Positions 35,913 through 43,261 of a stretch of DNA of 64,000 nucleotides are shown here, in pieces. Both the position numbers and the translations under genes were made by a program. The stretch lies in the NCBI RefSeq assembly GCF_042678185.1, contig NZ_JBHUDQ010000006.1. One strand, 5' to 3'. Positions within the stretch are counted from its first letter, which is position 1. Every line of letters begins with the position of its first letter. This stretch comes from Ramlibacter ginsenosidimutans (GTDB taxonomy: Bacteria; Pseudomonadota; Gammaproteobacteria; Burkholderiales; Burkholderiaceae_C). The notes under the pieces are model-generated. The model was not told the DNA's origin. It saw nothing but the letters and a program-made list of their open reading frames with translations, and ran no database searches.

Positions 35913-36704
35913 TCAGTGGAACTGCGCGGACAACTCGCGGCTGACCCACACTTGCGCGGCGATGTCGCCGACGCGGGACAGCTGCATCTGGTACTCGTAG
36001 CGGTCGGGACGGTACAGCCCGTGCAGCCACTGCACGGGGCGCCCGTCTTCGTCCTGGATCAGCCGGCGCACGGCGAGCAGCGCCGAGCCGACCGCGACGC
36101 CGAGGTGCGGCGCCACCTGCGCATCGGCCAGCCGCGCGGAGATAGTCTGCCGCGCGCCGCCGACGCGCACGCCGGCTTCCCCCAGCAGCACCAGGATGGG
36201 CTTGCGGGCCAGCTCGCGCCGGCCGAAGTGGCTGGCGAGATCGCCCGGCACCCAGGTCGTGATGTGCGACAGCGGGCCTTCGCGGGTGGAGCGCACGCGC
36301 ACGGCCTTCTGCACGGCGTCGCCGGCGGTGAGCTTCAAGGCCTGCGCCACCTCGCCGCTCGCGCCGACCTTGCTCACCTCGAGCACGCGCACGGTGGTGT
36401 TCTGCGTCATGCTGACGATGTTTTCGAGCAGGCCCGCGAGCTGCGTCGTCTTGGTCTGGCCGTGTGCGTCCGTCGCAGCGGTCGTCGCACCGAGCGGGCG
36501 CGTGCCGCGTCCGCGCTCGCGCGTGATCAGTCCCTCGCCGGCGAGCTCCTGCAAGGCGCGGCGCACCGTGACCCGCGCCACGCTGAACTGCCGCATCAGC
36601 GCCAGCTCGCCGGGCAGGCCCTGCGCGAAGCGGCCCTCGTGCAACTGCTCGCGCAGCACGAGGTAGATCTGGTGGTACTTCGGGACCGGGAGGGCGTCCG
36701 CCAT
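35913..36704 (-). CDS. GntR-family transcription regulator, HutC/UTRA subfamily
   Basis: 263 aa. N-terminal winged helix (LPGELALMRQFSVARVTVRRAL, residues about 31-52, with GLITRERGRGT as the wing) followed by a UTRA ligand-binding domain. HutC-type regulators are usually repressors released by a pathway metabolite. It is the first gene of the 12-gene operon and has a palindromic site directly upstream, so autoregulation and control of the whole operon is likely (inference). Confidence 0.92.
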   Translation of the reverse strand: MADALPVPKYHQIYLVLREQLHEGRFAQGLPGELALMRQFSVARVTVRRALQELAGEGLITRERGRGTRPLGATTAATDAHGQTKTTQLAGLLENIVSMTQNTTVRVLEVSKVGASGEVAQALKLTAGDAVQKAVRVRSTREGPLSHITTWVPGDLASHFGRRELARKPILVLLGEAGVRVGGARQTISARLADAQVAPHLGVAVGSALLAVRRLIQDEDGRPVQWLHGLYRPDRYEYQMQLSRVGDIAAQVWVSRELSAQFH

Positions 36705-36729
36705 GGGCGCGGATGGTCCATCCGGCGCA

Positions 36730-36749
36730 ATGTCCTGTCAATAGGACAT
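36730..36749 (-). promoter_or_regulatory. Palindromic operator with -35 box upstream of the gntR-led operon
   Basis: Perfect 7-bp arms ATGTCCT and AGGACAT flank a 6-nt centre, 25 nt before the gntR start. On the minus strand the centre forms TTGACA, an ideal -35 box, so a bound GntR protein would occlude RNA polymerase. A further TGTCC lies at 36756-36760. The -10 box is not obvious. Confidence 0.65.
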
Positions 36750-36861
36750 GCGATGGGACAAGTGCGCTACGCGACCGGGTAGCCGCCGTCGACGAGGTGC
36801 CACGTTGCCGGGGGCGATCCTGCCGGTGAGATCGACCGTCCGCTCAAGCATAATCGCGGCG

Positions 36862-37578
36862 ATGCGCCAGATCGTCCTCGACACCGAAACCACGGGTTTG
36901 TCCGCAGAAGGCGGCGACCGCATCATCGAGATCGGCTGCGTGGAGCTGGTGGCGCGCAAGCTGACCGGCAACAACAAGCACTGGTACCTCAATCCCGAGC
37001 GCGACTCGCACGAGGATGCGCTGAAGGTCCACGGCATCAGCAACGAGTTCCTGCGCGACAAGCCGAAGTTCGCCGCGATCGTCGACGAGCTGATCGAGTA
37101 CTGCGCCGGCGCCGAGATCATCATCCACAACGCCGCGTTCGACATCGGCTTCCTGAACAAGGAACTGGAACTGCTCGGGCGCGCCGCGTTCACCGGCCAC
37201 GTGCACAAGGTGACCGACACGCTGGCGATGGCCAAGGAGATGTACCCCGGCAAGCGCAACAGCCTGGACGCGCTGTGCGACCGGCTGGGCGTGGACAACT
37301 CCAGCCGCACGCTGCACGGCGCCTTGCTGGACGCGGAGCTGCTGGCCGACGTCTACATCAACCTCACGCGCGGCCAGGACGCGCTGCTGATCGACGAGTC
37401 CGACGCGCATGCGGTCGGCGCGATCGTCACCCGCGTGGACCTGCGCCAGTTCACCCTGCCGGTGCTGCTGGCCAACGACCAGGAAGCCGCGGCGCACGAG
37501 GACCTGCTGAAGCAGTTGGACAAGGCCTCGGGCGGCAAGACAGTCTGGCGTCAGCTGCCGATTTCGCCTGTGGCATAA
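36862..37578 (+). CDS. dnaQ: DNA polymerase III epsilon subunit (3'-5' proofreading exonuclease)
   Basis: 238 aa from ATG at 36862. DEDDh exonuclease motifs are complete: ExoI VLDTETTGL (D7, E9), ExoII IIHNAAFDIGFL, ExoIII SRTLHGALLDAELLADVY. The C-terminal region (about 190-238) corresponds to the alpha-subunit binding tail. Normal length for the family. Divergent from the gntR operon across about 157 bp and followed 25 nt later by tRNA-Val. Confidence 0.95.
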   Translation: MRQIVLDTETTGLSAEGGDRIIEIGCVELVARKLTGNNKHWYLNPERDSHEDALKVHGISNEFLRDKPKFAAIVDELIEYCAGAEIIIHNAAFDIGFLNKELELLGRAAFTGHVHKVTDTLAMAKEMYPGKRNSLDALCDRLGVDNSSRTLHGALLDAELLADVYINLTRGQDALLIDESDAHAVGAIVTRVDLRQFTLPVLLANDQEAAAHEDLLKQLDKASGGKTVWRQLPISPVA

Positions 37579-37603
37579 TTGGGGGCTTCCCGAACAGGGA
37601 AAT

Positions 37604-37678
37604 GGGTGATTAGCTCAGCGGTAGAGCACTGCCTTCACACGGCAGGGGTCACATGTTCGATCCATGTATCACCCACCA
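37604..37678 (+). tRNA. tRNA-Val (anticodon CAC)
   Basis: 75 nt including encoded CCA. Acceptor stem GGGTGAT pairs with ATCACCC (37668-37674). The D-arm contains GCTCAGCGGTAGAGC, the anticodon stem CTGCC/GGCAG encloses loop TTCACAC with anticodon CAC, and the T-arm has GTTCGATCC. It reads GTG valine codons. tRNA 3' ends are common integration sites, and the sequence downstream changes character. Confidence 0.97.
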
Positions 37679-37694
37679 GATTTGTGATATGGGA

Positions 37695-37724
37695 CAAGGA
37701 CTTAGGCCAAAACCTAGGTCCTTG
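37695..37724 (+). terminator. Hairpin terminator after tRNA-Val
   Basis: A 12-bp stem (CAAGGACTTAGG with CCTAGGTCCTTG, one G-U pair) around CCAAAA, followed by TTGCGTTTGG. It lies 16 nt after the tRNA and may end the dnaQ-tRNA transcript. Confidence 0.75.
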
Positions 37725-37831
37725 TTGCGTTTGGGCTGTCCAATATGTGTCCAGAACCGGGCAAATGGCTGCCGCACGCGTCCTCGCGCAGTAGGGAACA
37801 GCCTACTCAGATCCTCGCTGCAAAGTGCCCT

Positions 37832-37851
37832 TACAATATCTTTGGTGATAT
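37832..37851 (+). promoter_or_regulatory. Promoter and autoregulatory palindrome of the toxin-antitoxin operon
   Basis: TACAAT at 37832-37837 is a good -10 box. Overlapping it, ATATC (37836-37840) and GATAT (37847-37851) form an inverted repeat with 6-nt spacing, ending 3 nt before the toxin ATG. Such sites are usually bound by the HTH antitoxin. A convincing -35 box is not seen. Confidence 0.5.
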
Positions 37852-37854
37852 ACG

Positions 37855-38268
37855 ATGGCAGTTCTGATCGTTGCGAGGGAAGCCGCAGATGAGATCGATG
37901 CCCTGTACGAGAGCGATGAGGATGCGGCAGCAGACATCGACTTCCTTATCGAGCAGTTGTTCGAAGACCATCGCACGTTGGAGGAATTGTGCCTTCCACG
38001 GGACCACTTTGACTTCGAGCCAGCATTCGAGATCAAGCGGTTCGGCGCTGCCCAGAGATTGGGCAAGAACGTTTATTCGGCCAAGCTACGAAGCACGGCC
38101 GACAACTCAGTGATCCCATACCGGCTGCTTGTGGGCTTCGACGCTCAGAGAGATCGCTACCATGTCCTCAGCATCGCACACCGAAATCACGCTTACGACA
38201 CCCGACACCCCCACTTCGCCGAGCTACTCCGTCGATATGACGACGCTGGTATTCCAACCTACCGTTGA
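37855..38268 (+). CDS. RelE/ParE-superfamily toxin
   Basis: 137 aa. Starts near a palindromic promoter without an obvious Shine-Dalgarno sequence. The second half (AKLRSTADNSVIPYRLLVGFDAQRDRYHVLSIAHRNHAYD) has the strand-rich pattern of RelE/HigB ribosome-dependent RNases, with basic residues and a conserved R-N-H-A-Y-D near the end. A following gene with C-terminal XRE helix-turn-helix overlaps it, the toxin-first order typical of HigBA-like systems. Base composition is clearly lower in GC than the flanking chromosome. Ribonuclease activity is inferred from the family. Confidence 0.78.
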   Translation: MAVLIVAREAADEIDALYESDEDAAADIDFLIEQLFEDHRTLEELCLPRDHFDFEPAFEIKRFGAAQRLGKNVYSAKLRSTADNSVIPYRLLVGFDAQRDRYHVLSIAHRNHAYDTRHPHFAELLRRYDDAGIPTYR

Positions 38269-38683
38269 AGTGGCTGGTGTATGCCAAGTGGGGATTGTTG
38301 GCTTTCGAGCGACCGTCTACCGGTACGAGCAGCTGCAATCTGCTCTCGTCGTTTCTGATCTGCGATTGGGTGACTTGGAAGCTTCCGAGTACCTTGCACG
38401 GAGAGATGCGGATCCGAAGAAGAAGAGCGCAATCGAACGAGCAAGAATGAGGAACGCGCAAGCCCTAAGTGCGCCAGGGCAGCGGCCTACGCTTGCATCG
38501 CTCCGATTGCGTGCCGGAATGTCGCAGGCGCAGCTCGCATCTGCGCTGGGTACGCAGCAGCCAAATGTGGCCAGATGGGAGCGGAATCCAGGCAATCTAG
38601 AGGTTGCTACGCTTAAGAAGCTTGCGTCTGCATTGGGCGTGTCTGTACACGATGTTCTGGTAGCGGTAGGGGCCGACGAGTGA
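38237..38683 (+). CDS. XRE-family antitoxin
   Basis: 148 aa from ATG at 38237, overlapping the toxin end by 32 nt; an ATG at 38162 would give 173 aa and a larger overlap, and neither has a strong ribosome site. The C-terminal 55 residues form a Cro/C1 helix-turn-helix (LRLRAGMSQAQLASALGTQQ). The N-terminal part probably neutralises the toxin. It likely binds the palindrome upstream of the toxin gene. The next gene overlaps its stop by 4 nt, giving a three-gene unit. Confidence 0.78.
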   Translation: MTTLVFQPTVEVAGVCQVGIVGFRATVYRYEQLQSALVVSDLRLGDLEASEYLARRDADPKKKSAIERARMRNAQALSAPGQRPTLASLRLRAGMSQAQLASALGTQQPNVARWERNPGNLEVATLKKLASALGVSVHDVLVAVGADE

Positions 38684-39144
38684 GAACCTTGCAAGACGCG
38701 GGCCGCACTGCCTTTAGCCTTTTTTGTGACGATCTACGCCAAGAGGTGGGCGGCAAGCAAACTCTTGTCGGTGTCTACTCAGGGGCACAAGTAGAGATAA
38801 ACCAAGCACCGCCTCTCATTCTCCCGAGGATGTGTGTCGTCACGCATATCTTCACGCCGCTGACTTCACCCTTCAAACGTCTCGCTATAGACGCCCGATG
38901 GAACGGCGCAGTTCTTCAGAGGGTTGAACCGGAGGTCAATTGGCTTGCGGAGATTCAGAAGATGAAGGGACCGCCGGACGCGAAAGTTTGGAATGTGCAG
39001 GCCGCTCTTGTATTGCAGCCCTTTGCTGTGAGCGAGGCAGGTGTGCTGCGAATGTACGTCACGATGGATAACGAGGAGTTTGAGTCGAATGGTCTCAACT
39101 TCCATTTCAATCTTCCGTCGCAGCAGGTAGCAACAACGTTCTAA
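38680..39144 (+). CDS. Hypothetical protein, DUF6941-like
   Basis: 154 aa from GTG, GTGA overlap with the antitoxin. It begins TAFSLFCDDLRQEVGGKQTLVGVYSGA, which resembles a family of short orphan proteins of mobile regions starting with FCDDIRQE...GK..L.G.Y (I believe DUF6941, from memory). Predicted mostly beta-strand, no membrane segment or signal. Function unknown. Tight coupling to a toxin-antitoxin pair suggests island cargo or a third component. Confidence 0.65.
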   Translation: MRTLQDAGRTAFSLFCDDLRQEVGGKQTLVGVYSGAQVEINQAPPLILPRMCVVTHIFTPLTSPFKRLAIDARWNGAVLQRVEPEVNWLAEIQKMKGPPDAKVWNVQAALVLQPFAVSEAGVLRMYVTMDNEEFESNGLNFHFNLPSQQVATTF

Positions 39145-39191
39145 CGCTAGCCCCGGGGCCGCGCTTGTCGCGCGCCCCGAGTCGGATTGTC

Positions 39192-39401
39192 CTAATCGGG
39201 CCAGTCCTCGCTCACGCACGATCGAGCAGAGTCAACTGCGGCTAGAAGCCAAACACGAACCTGATCACCGCCGCCAGAATACGTGGCGAACTTCCGAGAG
39301 CTGAACCCCTCTTCGGAGCGGCGCTCGATCTGCGAGAGCTTCTCTTGGAAGAAAGGTTCTTGGAGAGGGCTGGTACGCAGGGCGAAGATGATCGTTTTCA
39401 C
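39192..39401 (-). CDS. Possible small hypothetical protein (69 aa)
   Basis: 69 aa from GTG at 39401. The frame stays open upstream back to the stop of the next gene (39501) with plausible protein-like sequence but no start codon, so either the true start is unusual, the gene is decayed, or the call is wrong. The product begins MKTIIFALRTSPLQEPFFQEKL when GTG is read as Met, and contains GGGDQVRVWLLAAV. No family recognised. It lies in the low-GC island. Confidence 0.35.
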   Translation of the reverse strand: MKTIIFALRTSPLQEPFFQEKLSQIERRSEEGFSSRKFATYSGGGDQVRVWLLAAVDSARSCVSEDWPD

Positions 39402-39500
39402 TTCGCGCAGTCCGTCGTGATGTGGGTACCGGAAGCCCTTCGAGAGCTCCTCACAACGATCGAGCGCTGCCGGTGCCTGCTGTCGATTCGTCCCGCCATC

Positions 39501-40070
39501 TTATTCGGGGCGCGCGGTGCGCGTCATCGCGAACGAGTCGCCGTAAAGGGACGAATATCTGATCTCTAGGCCCAAGCGGTCCAAGAACGACAGGGCATCC
39601 TCGTGCGTTGTGAAGCCTATGTCTTTACGTTCGAAGATGAAGAGGGCAATGCGAGCGCCGGCGGGAATCACGGAGCCTGGGCTGAACATGTTCCACTCGG
39701 CGCATCCGACGACCTCCCGCGCTTCCTGTTCGATTCGCTCTGGCAGATCGAGGCTTTCCACTGGGTAGGCCTGACCTTTGTAGGTCATGACGATCGAATT
39801 GATGATCGCCGGACCGAGGCCAGAGTTCACAATGTACAGTCGAACGGGCCGCCCGGGAACGCGATCTGTTCCCCAGTCAAGGTGCGGACGCGCGGCAATG
39901 CTCGCATGCTTCCTGGCCACTCGGATCTGGCTGTTGCCCACAATGAATGCAGCGCCTATTGCGATCAGCGAGCCCCAGGCTTGAACCCAGCTTGCGCATT
40001 CGCTTCGGGACAAGCCGGGAACCAGCATGCAACTTTGAAAGATGTCGTAGGCCACGAGTGCGCACCTCAC
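39501..40070 (-). CDS. Hypothetical protein with one N-terminal membrane segment
   Basis: 189 aa from GTG at 40070; an ATG at 40028 (175 aa) is an equally good start and neither has a clear ribosome site. One hydrophobic segment (about residues 30-46, SLIAIGAAFIVGN) precedes a soluble beta-rich domain containing LYIVNSGLGPAIINSIVMTY, as in many single-pass orphan proteins of genomic islands. No enzyme motif. Function unknown. Confidence 0.6.
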   Translation of the reverse strand: MRCALVAYDIFQSCMLVPGLSRSECASWVQAWGSLIAIGAAFIVGNSQIRVARKHASIAARPHLDWGTDRVPGRPVRLYIVNSGLGPAIINSIVMTYKGQAYPVESLDLPERIEQEAREVVGCAEWNMFSPGSVIPAGARIALFIFERKDIGFTTHEDALSFLDRLGLEIRYSSLYGDSFAMTRTARPE

Positions 40071-40308
40071 GGGTGGGTTGGGCGGTCACATGACGATACC
40101 GCCAAAACGCTCGCCGATGCCGCGCTAACCCGCTCGTACCACCAGGCGCAGCGCCGACTCCGGCGCGTGTGAGCATCACCGCCGCGACCTCACCCATACC
40201 TGCACCCGCGGTGCCGACGCCCTCACCGGTGCCCCCGGCGATCACCGCGCGAGTATGGGCTCTCGATGACGAAGCGAAGAGACGCGTATCGCTGGTGAGC
40301 CGGCTTGC

Positions 40309-40932
40309 CTAACCAGCTGGCCTAAGGGATGAGGCCCAAGTGTCCTCATGCACGATCTTGATCGGAAGACCGCTTTGACGCAGTTCCATGGCCTTTTCGA
40401 TCTTGGTTCCGAAGCTCCCGTGCTTCCATTCGTCACTCCCCAAGCCGCCGACCACCAGATAATGCAGCTTCTTGGTGACTGATGCAGAGGTCAAACCTCC
40501 GCGGCGGATGACGAACTGCTCACACGTCGAGCGAGGCCCAAAAACGAAGTCGCCCGTGAAGCAGAAGAGCCTCTCTTGCACCTCGATCTCCGCGACGTTG
40601 TCTAACGCCAGCCCGGTCACGTGCTGCGACTCGGCCAGTTCCTCCAATGTGCCGCCTACCAACTTGAGGAGCGTGTCTGTTAGATGATCACGCTCCTCGG
40701 CGGTGATCACCCCGTCGGCCAACACGTCGTTCACCTGCGCGTAGATGACTGACCCGGGCCAGGTGAGCGACACGTTCTCAGCCCCCCGCAACCACGATTG
40801 GAGAAAGTGGATCTCGCGATCCTGCAGCTCGCCGTCTGAGAGGATGCCTTGCACAATGCCAACTAGCGCGGCACATGACTGCCGCATTTCGTTGCGAAAG
40901 GCGGCGGCTTGGCGCGTGTAGAGGTTCGACAT
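40309..40932 (-). CDS. TerB-like/BRCT-domain protein
   Basis: 207 aa. The ATG at 40932 follows GGGAGAAA; the frame is open 15 codons further upstream. The N-terminal half (about 10-95) has two SDGELQDRE / ADGVITAEE-type acidic loops, the pattern of TerB-like tellurite-resistance domains that bind divalent metal. The C-terminal half (about 119-200; FCFTGDFVFGPRSTCEQFVIRRGG ... W199, read in parts) is a BRCT domain like that of NAD-dependent DNA ligase. No ligase catalytic domain is present. BRCT domains bind phosphoproteins or DNA ends. Placement in a toxin-antitoxin island suggests a DNA-damage or phage-related role (inference). Confidence 0.72.
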   Translation of the reverse strand: MSNLYTRQAAAFRNEMRQSCAALVGIVQGILSDGELQDREIHFLQSWLRGAENVSLTWPGSVIYAQVNDVLADGVITAEERDHLTDTLLKLVGGTLEELAESQHVTGLALDNVAEIEVQERLFCFTGDFVFGPRSTCEQFVIRRGGLTSASVTKKLHYLVVGGLGSDEWKHGSFGTKIEKAMELRQSGLPIKIVHEDTWASSLRPAG

Positions 40933-41407
40933 GGTTTCTCCCGAGGATGATCCCAAGACGTTAGATCGCGCAGCCACCTTGCTCGTCAGCAGTGGCTAGC
41001 GCGACGGTGTTTCACCTTAAAACGCCGGTTCTAGGCCATTTGGCCGATGCATCGCCGATGCTCCGATCGCCGGGGCACCCGGAGTGCGGGGCGGGGCCCG
41101 GGGCGCGTTCGGTACGCTTGGACATTCAGGGAAAACTTGGCGGCTTGCAGGTGCTTGGGGGAGGACAAGCTCGGGTGGCGTCGAAGCGACCTTCCGTGAT
41201 GAAGCCCTGAAGCTGCTCGACGAACGCTCGTCAGCGCAGAAGACTTTGCATGCGATGAACGAAGATCTGCTGCGGGCCAGTTGCTTTGGGGTATGAAAAA
41301 CGCATGGAAGAGGCGATGCGGCGGGAGGGCGAATCCCTCACCACTACGCACAGAAGCGCACCGCAGCCGTCGCCCTTGAGTCCAGGGCCTTCACGCGACG
41401 CGAATGG
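40933..41407. other. Intergenic, probably decayed island edge
   Basis: 475 bp between the BRCT gene and the LysR gene without a convincing ORF. A plus-frame segment ending at 41296 (protein-like string EATFRDEALKLLDERSSAQK) could be the 3' remnant of a lost gene. The right island boundary probably lies near here, since GC rises again by about 41400. I see no tRNA 3'-end duplicate, inverted terminal repeat or integrase fragment. Confidence 0.5.
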
Positions 41408-42310
41408 TCAGGCCGCTCGATGCGTCCCGTGTGTCTTCAGCGTCCCCGCAATCAAACGCGCACATTCCGCGGCGGCCGGCGACAGCATCTTGCCGCGCAC
41501 GGTGATGATGCAGATCTCGCGGGCGAGTCCGCGCGGACGCAGCGCCACCACCCGGTAGCCGCGCTGCGGGCCGGTGGGGACGCAGATCATAGGCAACACC
41601 GCGACGCCGAGGCCGGCCGCCACCATGTTCAGCACTGTCTGGTGGTGCGCCACTTCGATGGTGGGCGAGAACGCGAGGCCGGCCGCGCGGAAGGCCTGTT
41701 CGACGCTGGCGCGCACAGCGGTGTCGCGGGGCTGGGCCAGCTGGTCGTAGCGCGCGAGTTCCGGCAGCGAGATGCTGCGCCCCTCGAATCGGGCGTTCTT
41801 CGGCAGCACCGCAACGAACGGATCGGACAGCACGGGTTGGTGGCTCAGGTCCCGGGCATCGCCGAATTCGGCAGCGATGGCGAAATCGGTGGTGCGCTCG
41901 CGCAGGTCATGATGAATGCTGCTCATCGAGCCTTCATGCAACTCCAGCGTGATGCCCGGATGGCGCGTCTTCAACTCGGCCAGCGCAGCCGGCAGGTGCA
42001 GGCCGGAGATGGAGGGGACCGTGCCAAGCGACACATGGCCGCGGCGCAGCTGCGAGCGGTCGCCGAGTTCCCGGCTCACATCGTCCAGTTCCGCCATCAC
42101 GGTGCGGCAGCGCCCCAGCAGCAGCCTGCCCTCCGGGGTCAGCGCCACCCGGCGGGTGGTCCGGTCGAACAGGCGCACGCCGAGTTCGGCCTCGAGCTGC
42201 TGCACGTGCGTGCTCACGGCCGCCGGCGAACGATGCAGCCTGGCGCTGGCCCCCGAAAAGCTGCCAAGGTCCGCCACCGCCATGAAGCTCTCGATGCGCC
42301 GCAGTTGCAT
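41408..42310 (-). CDS. LysR-family transcription regulator
   Basis: 300 aa. N-terminal winged helix MQLRRIESFMAVADLGSFSGASARLHRSPAAVSTHV (read in parts) and a periplasmic-binding-like effector domain from about residue 90. Divergent from the dioxygenase-receptor block across 84 bp that holds palindromes, so it is probably the local activator. Confidence 0.92.
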   Translation of the reverse strand: MQLRRIESFMAVADLGSFSGASARLHRSPAAVSTHVQQLEAELGVRLFDRTTRRVALTPEGRLLLGRCRTVMAELDDVSRELGDRSQLRRGHVSLGTVPSISGLHLPAALAELKTRHPGITLELHEGSMSSIHHDLRERTTDFAIAAEFGDARDLSHQPVLSDPFVAVLPKNARFEGRSISLPELARYDQLAQPRDTAVRASVEQAFRAAGLAFSPTIEVAHHQTVLNMVAAGLGVAVLPMICVPTGPQRGYRVVALRPRGLAREICIITVRGKMLSPAAAECARLIAGTLKTHGTHRAA

Positions 42311-42326
42311 TCTTCAGCCCAGCTGA

Positions 42327-42354
42327 TAAGTCCTTCCGATCTTACCGATTATCG
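42327..42354. promoter_or_regulatory. Palindromes in the LysR/dioxygenase divergent region
   Basis: TAAG-N10-CTTA at 42327-42344 and CGAT-T-ATCG at 42346-42354, together spanning the middle of the 84-bp gap. Interrupted dyads of this size fit LysR-type binding sites. Regulator assignment is by position only. Confidence 0.5.
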
Positions 42355-42394
42355 AAACGTGTCATCTATGCTGGAATCGCGGCAGGAGACCCGC

Positions 42395-43261
42395 ATGACG
42401 ATAGAAGTACGTCCCCTTTCCTACGCCCTCGGCGCCGAGGTCCGTGGACTGGACCTGACGAGCCCGTGTTCCGACCCCGACTGGCGTGCCGTCCATGCCG
42501 CTTTCCTGCAGTACGGCGTTCTCCTGTTCCGCGGGCAGAAGATCACCCGCGAGCAGCACATCGCCTTCAGCCGCCGCTTCGGCGAGCTGGATCGCCACGA
42601 GTCGCTGCCGCTGGACCGCGATGGCACGCATCCGGAACTCCTGATGGTGAGCAACGACGCGAAGCCGGATGGCAGCCCGTCCAACTCGCGCTTCACCGGG
42701 CAGATGTGGCACTCCGACATGTCGTTCACGCTGGCGCCCGCGCTGGGCTCGCTGCTGCGCGCCGTCGCCGTGCCTCCGGTGGGGGGCGACACGCTGTTCG
42801 CCAACATGTACCTGGCGTACGAGGCGCTTTCGCAGCGGATGAAGGCATTGATCGAGGACCTGCACGGGATCCACCTGCCGGAGCGCAAGAACTCCGGCCT
42901 TTCGACCCGGTGGGAGGCAGAGAACCGCAGGCTCAATCCGCCGGTGGCGCAGCCGGTGGTGCGCGTGCATCCGGAGACAGGCCGCAAGGCGCTGTACATC
43001 GGCGAGAAGGTCAAGTGCTTCGAGGGCATGACGCCCGAGGAGAGCCTGCCCCTCGTCGAGTTCCTTGTGCGGCATGCGACCCGGCCGCAGTTCTTGCTGC
43101 GTCACAAATGGCAAGCCGACGACCTGCTGGTCTGGGACAACCGTTGCACCTCGCACCTGGCACTGGGCAACTACGACCCGCGCCAGCGCCGGCACCTGGA
43201 GCGCACCACCGTGCTGGGTACGGCGAGCGGGCATGTCGCCAACATGGAGAGCGTCGCATGA
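42395..43261 (+). CDS. TauD/TfdA-family 2-oxoglutarate-dependent dioxygenase (copy 1)
   Basis: 288 aa. The ATG at 42395 follows CAGGAG; an in-frame ATG at 42368 lacks one. Fe(II) ligands H106-X-D108 (MWHSDMS) and H254 (CTSHLALGNY), and the 2-oxoglutarate/substrate arginines at R266 and R270, match the TauD pattern. These enzymes hydroxylate sulfonates, chlorinated phenoxyacids or other acids. It is coupled by ATGA to a Bug receptor gene, which probably captures its substrate. The same pair occurs again downstream. True taurine dioxygenase is not implied. Confidence 0.9.
   Translation: MTIEVRPLSYALGAEVRGLDLTSPCSDPDWRAVHAAFLQYGVLLFRGQKITREQHIAFSRRFGELDRHESLPLDRDGTHPELLMVSNDAKPDGSPSNSRFTGQMWHSDMSFTLAPALGSLLRAVAVPPVGGDTLFANMYLAYEALSQRMKALIEDLHGIHLPERKNSGLSTRWEAENRRLNPPVAQPVVRVHPETGRKALYIGEKVKCFEGMTPEESLPLVEFLVRHATRPQFLLRHKWQADDLLVWDNRCTSHLALGNYDPRQRRHLERTTVLGTASGHVANMESVA

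Noticed and set aside
39603..40245. Overlapping ORFs opposite the membrane protein gene, and the minus ORF at 39877-40245
   Set aside because: Composition and lack of starts or motifs mark them as shadows; the 40071-40308 gap holds nothing I can support.
37604..41407. Duplicated tRNA-Val 3' end as an att site
   Set aside because: I could not find a second copy of the T-arm/acceptor sequence by eye within the island, and no integrase gene is present.
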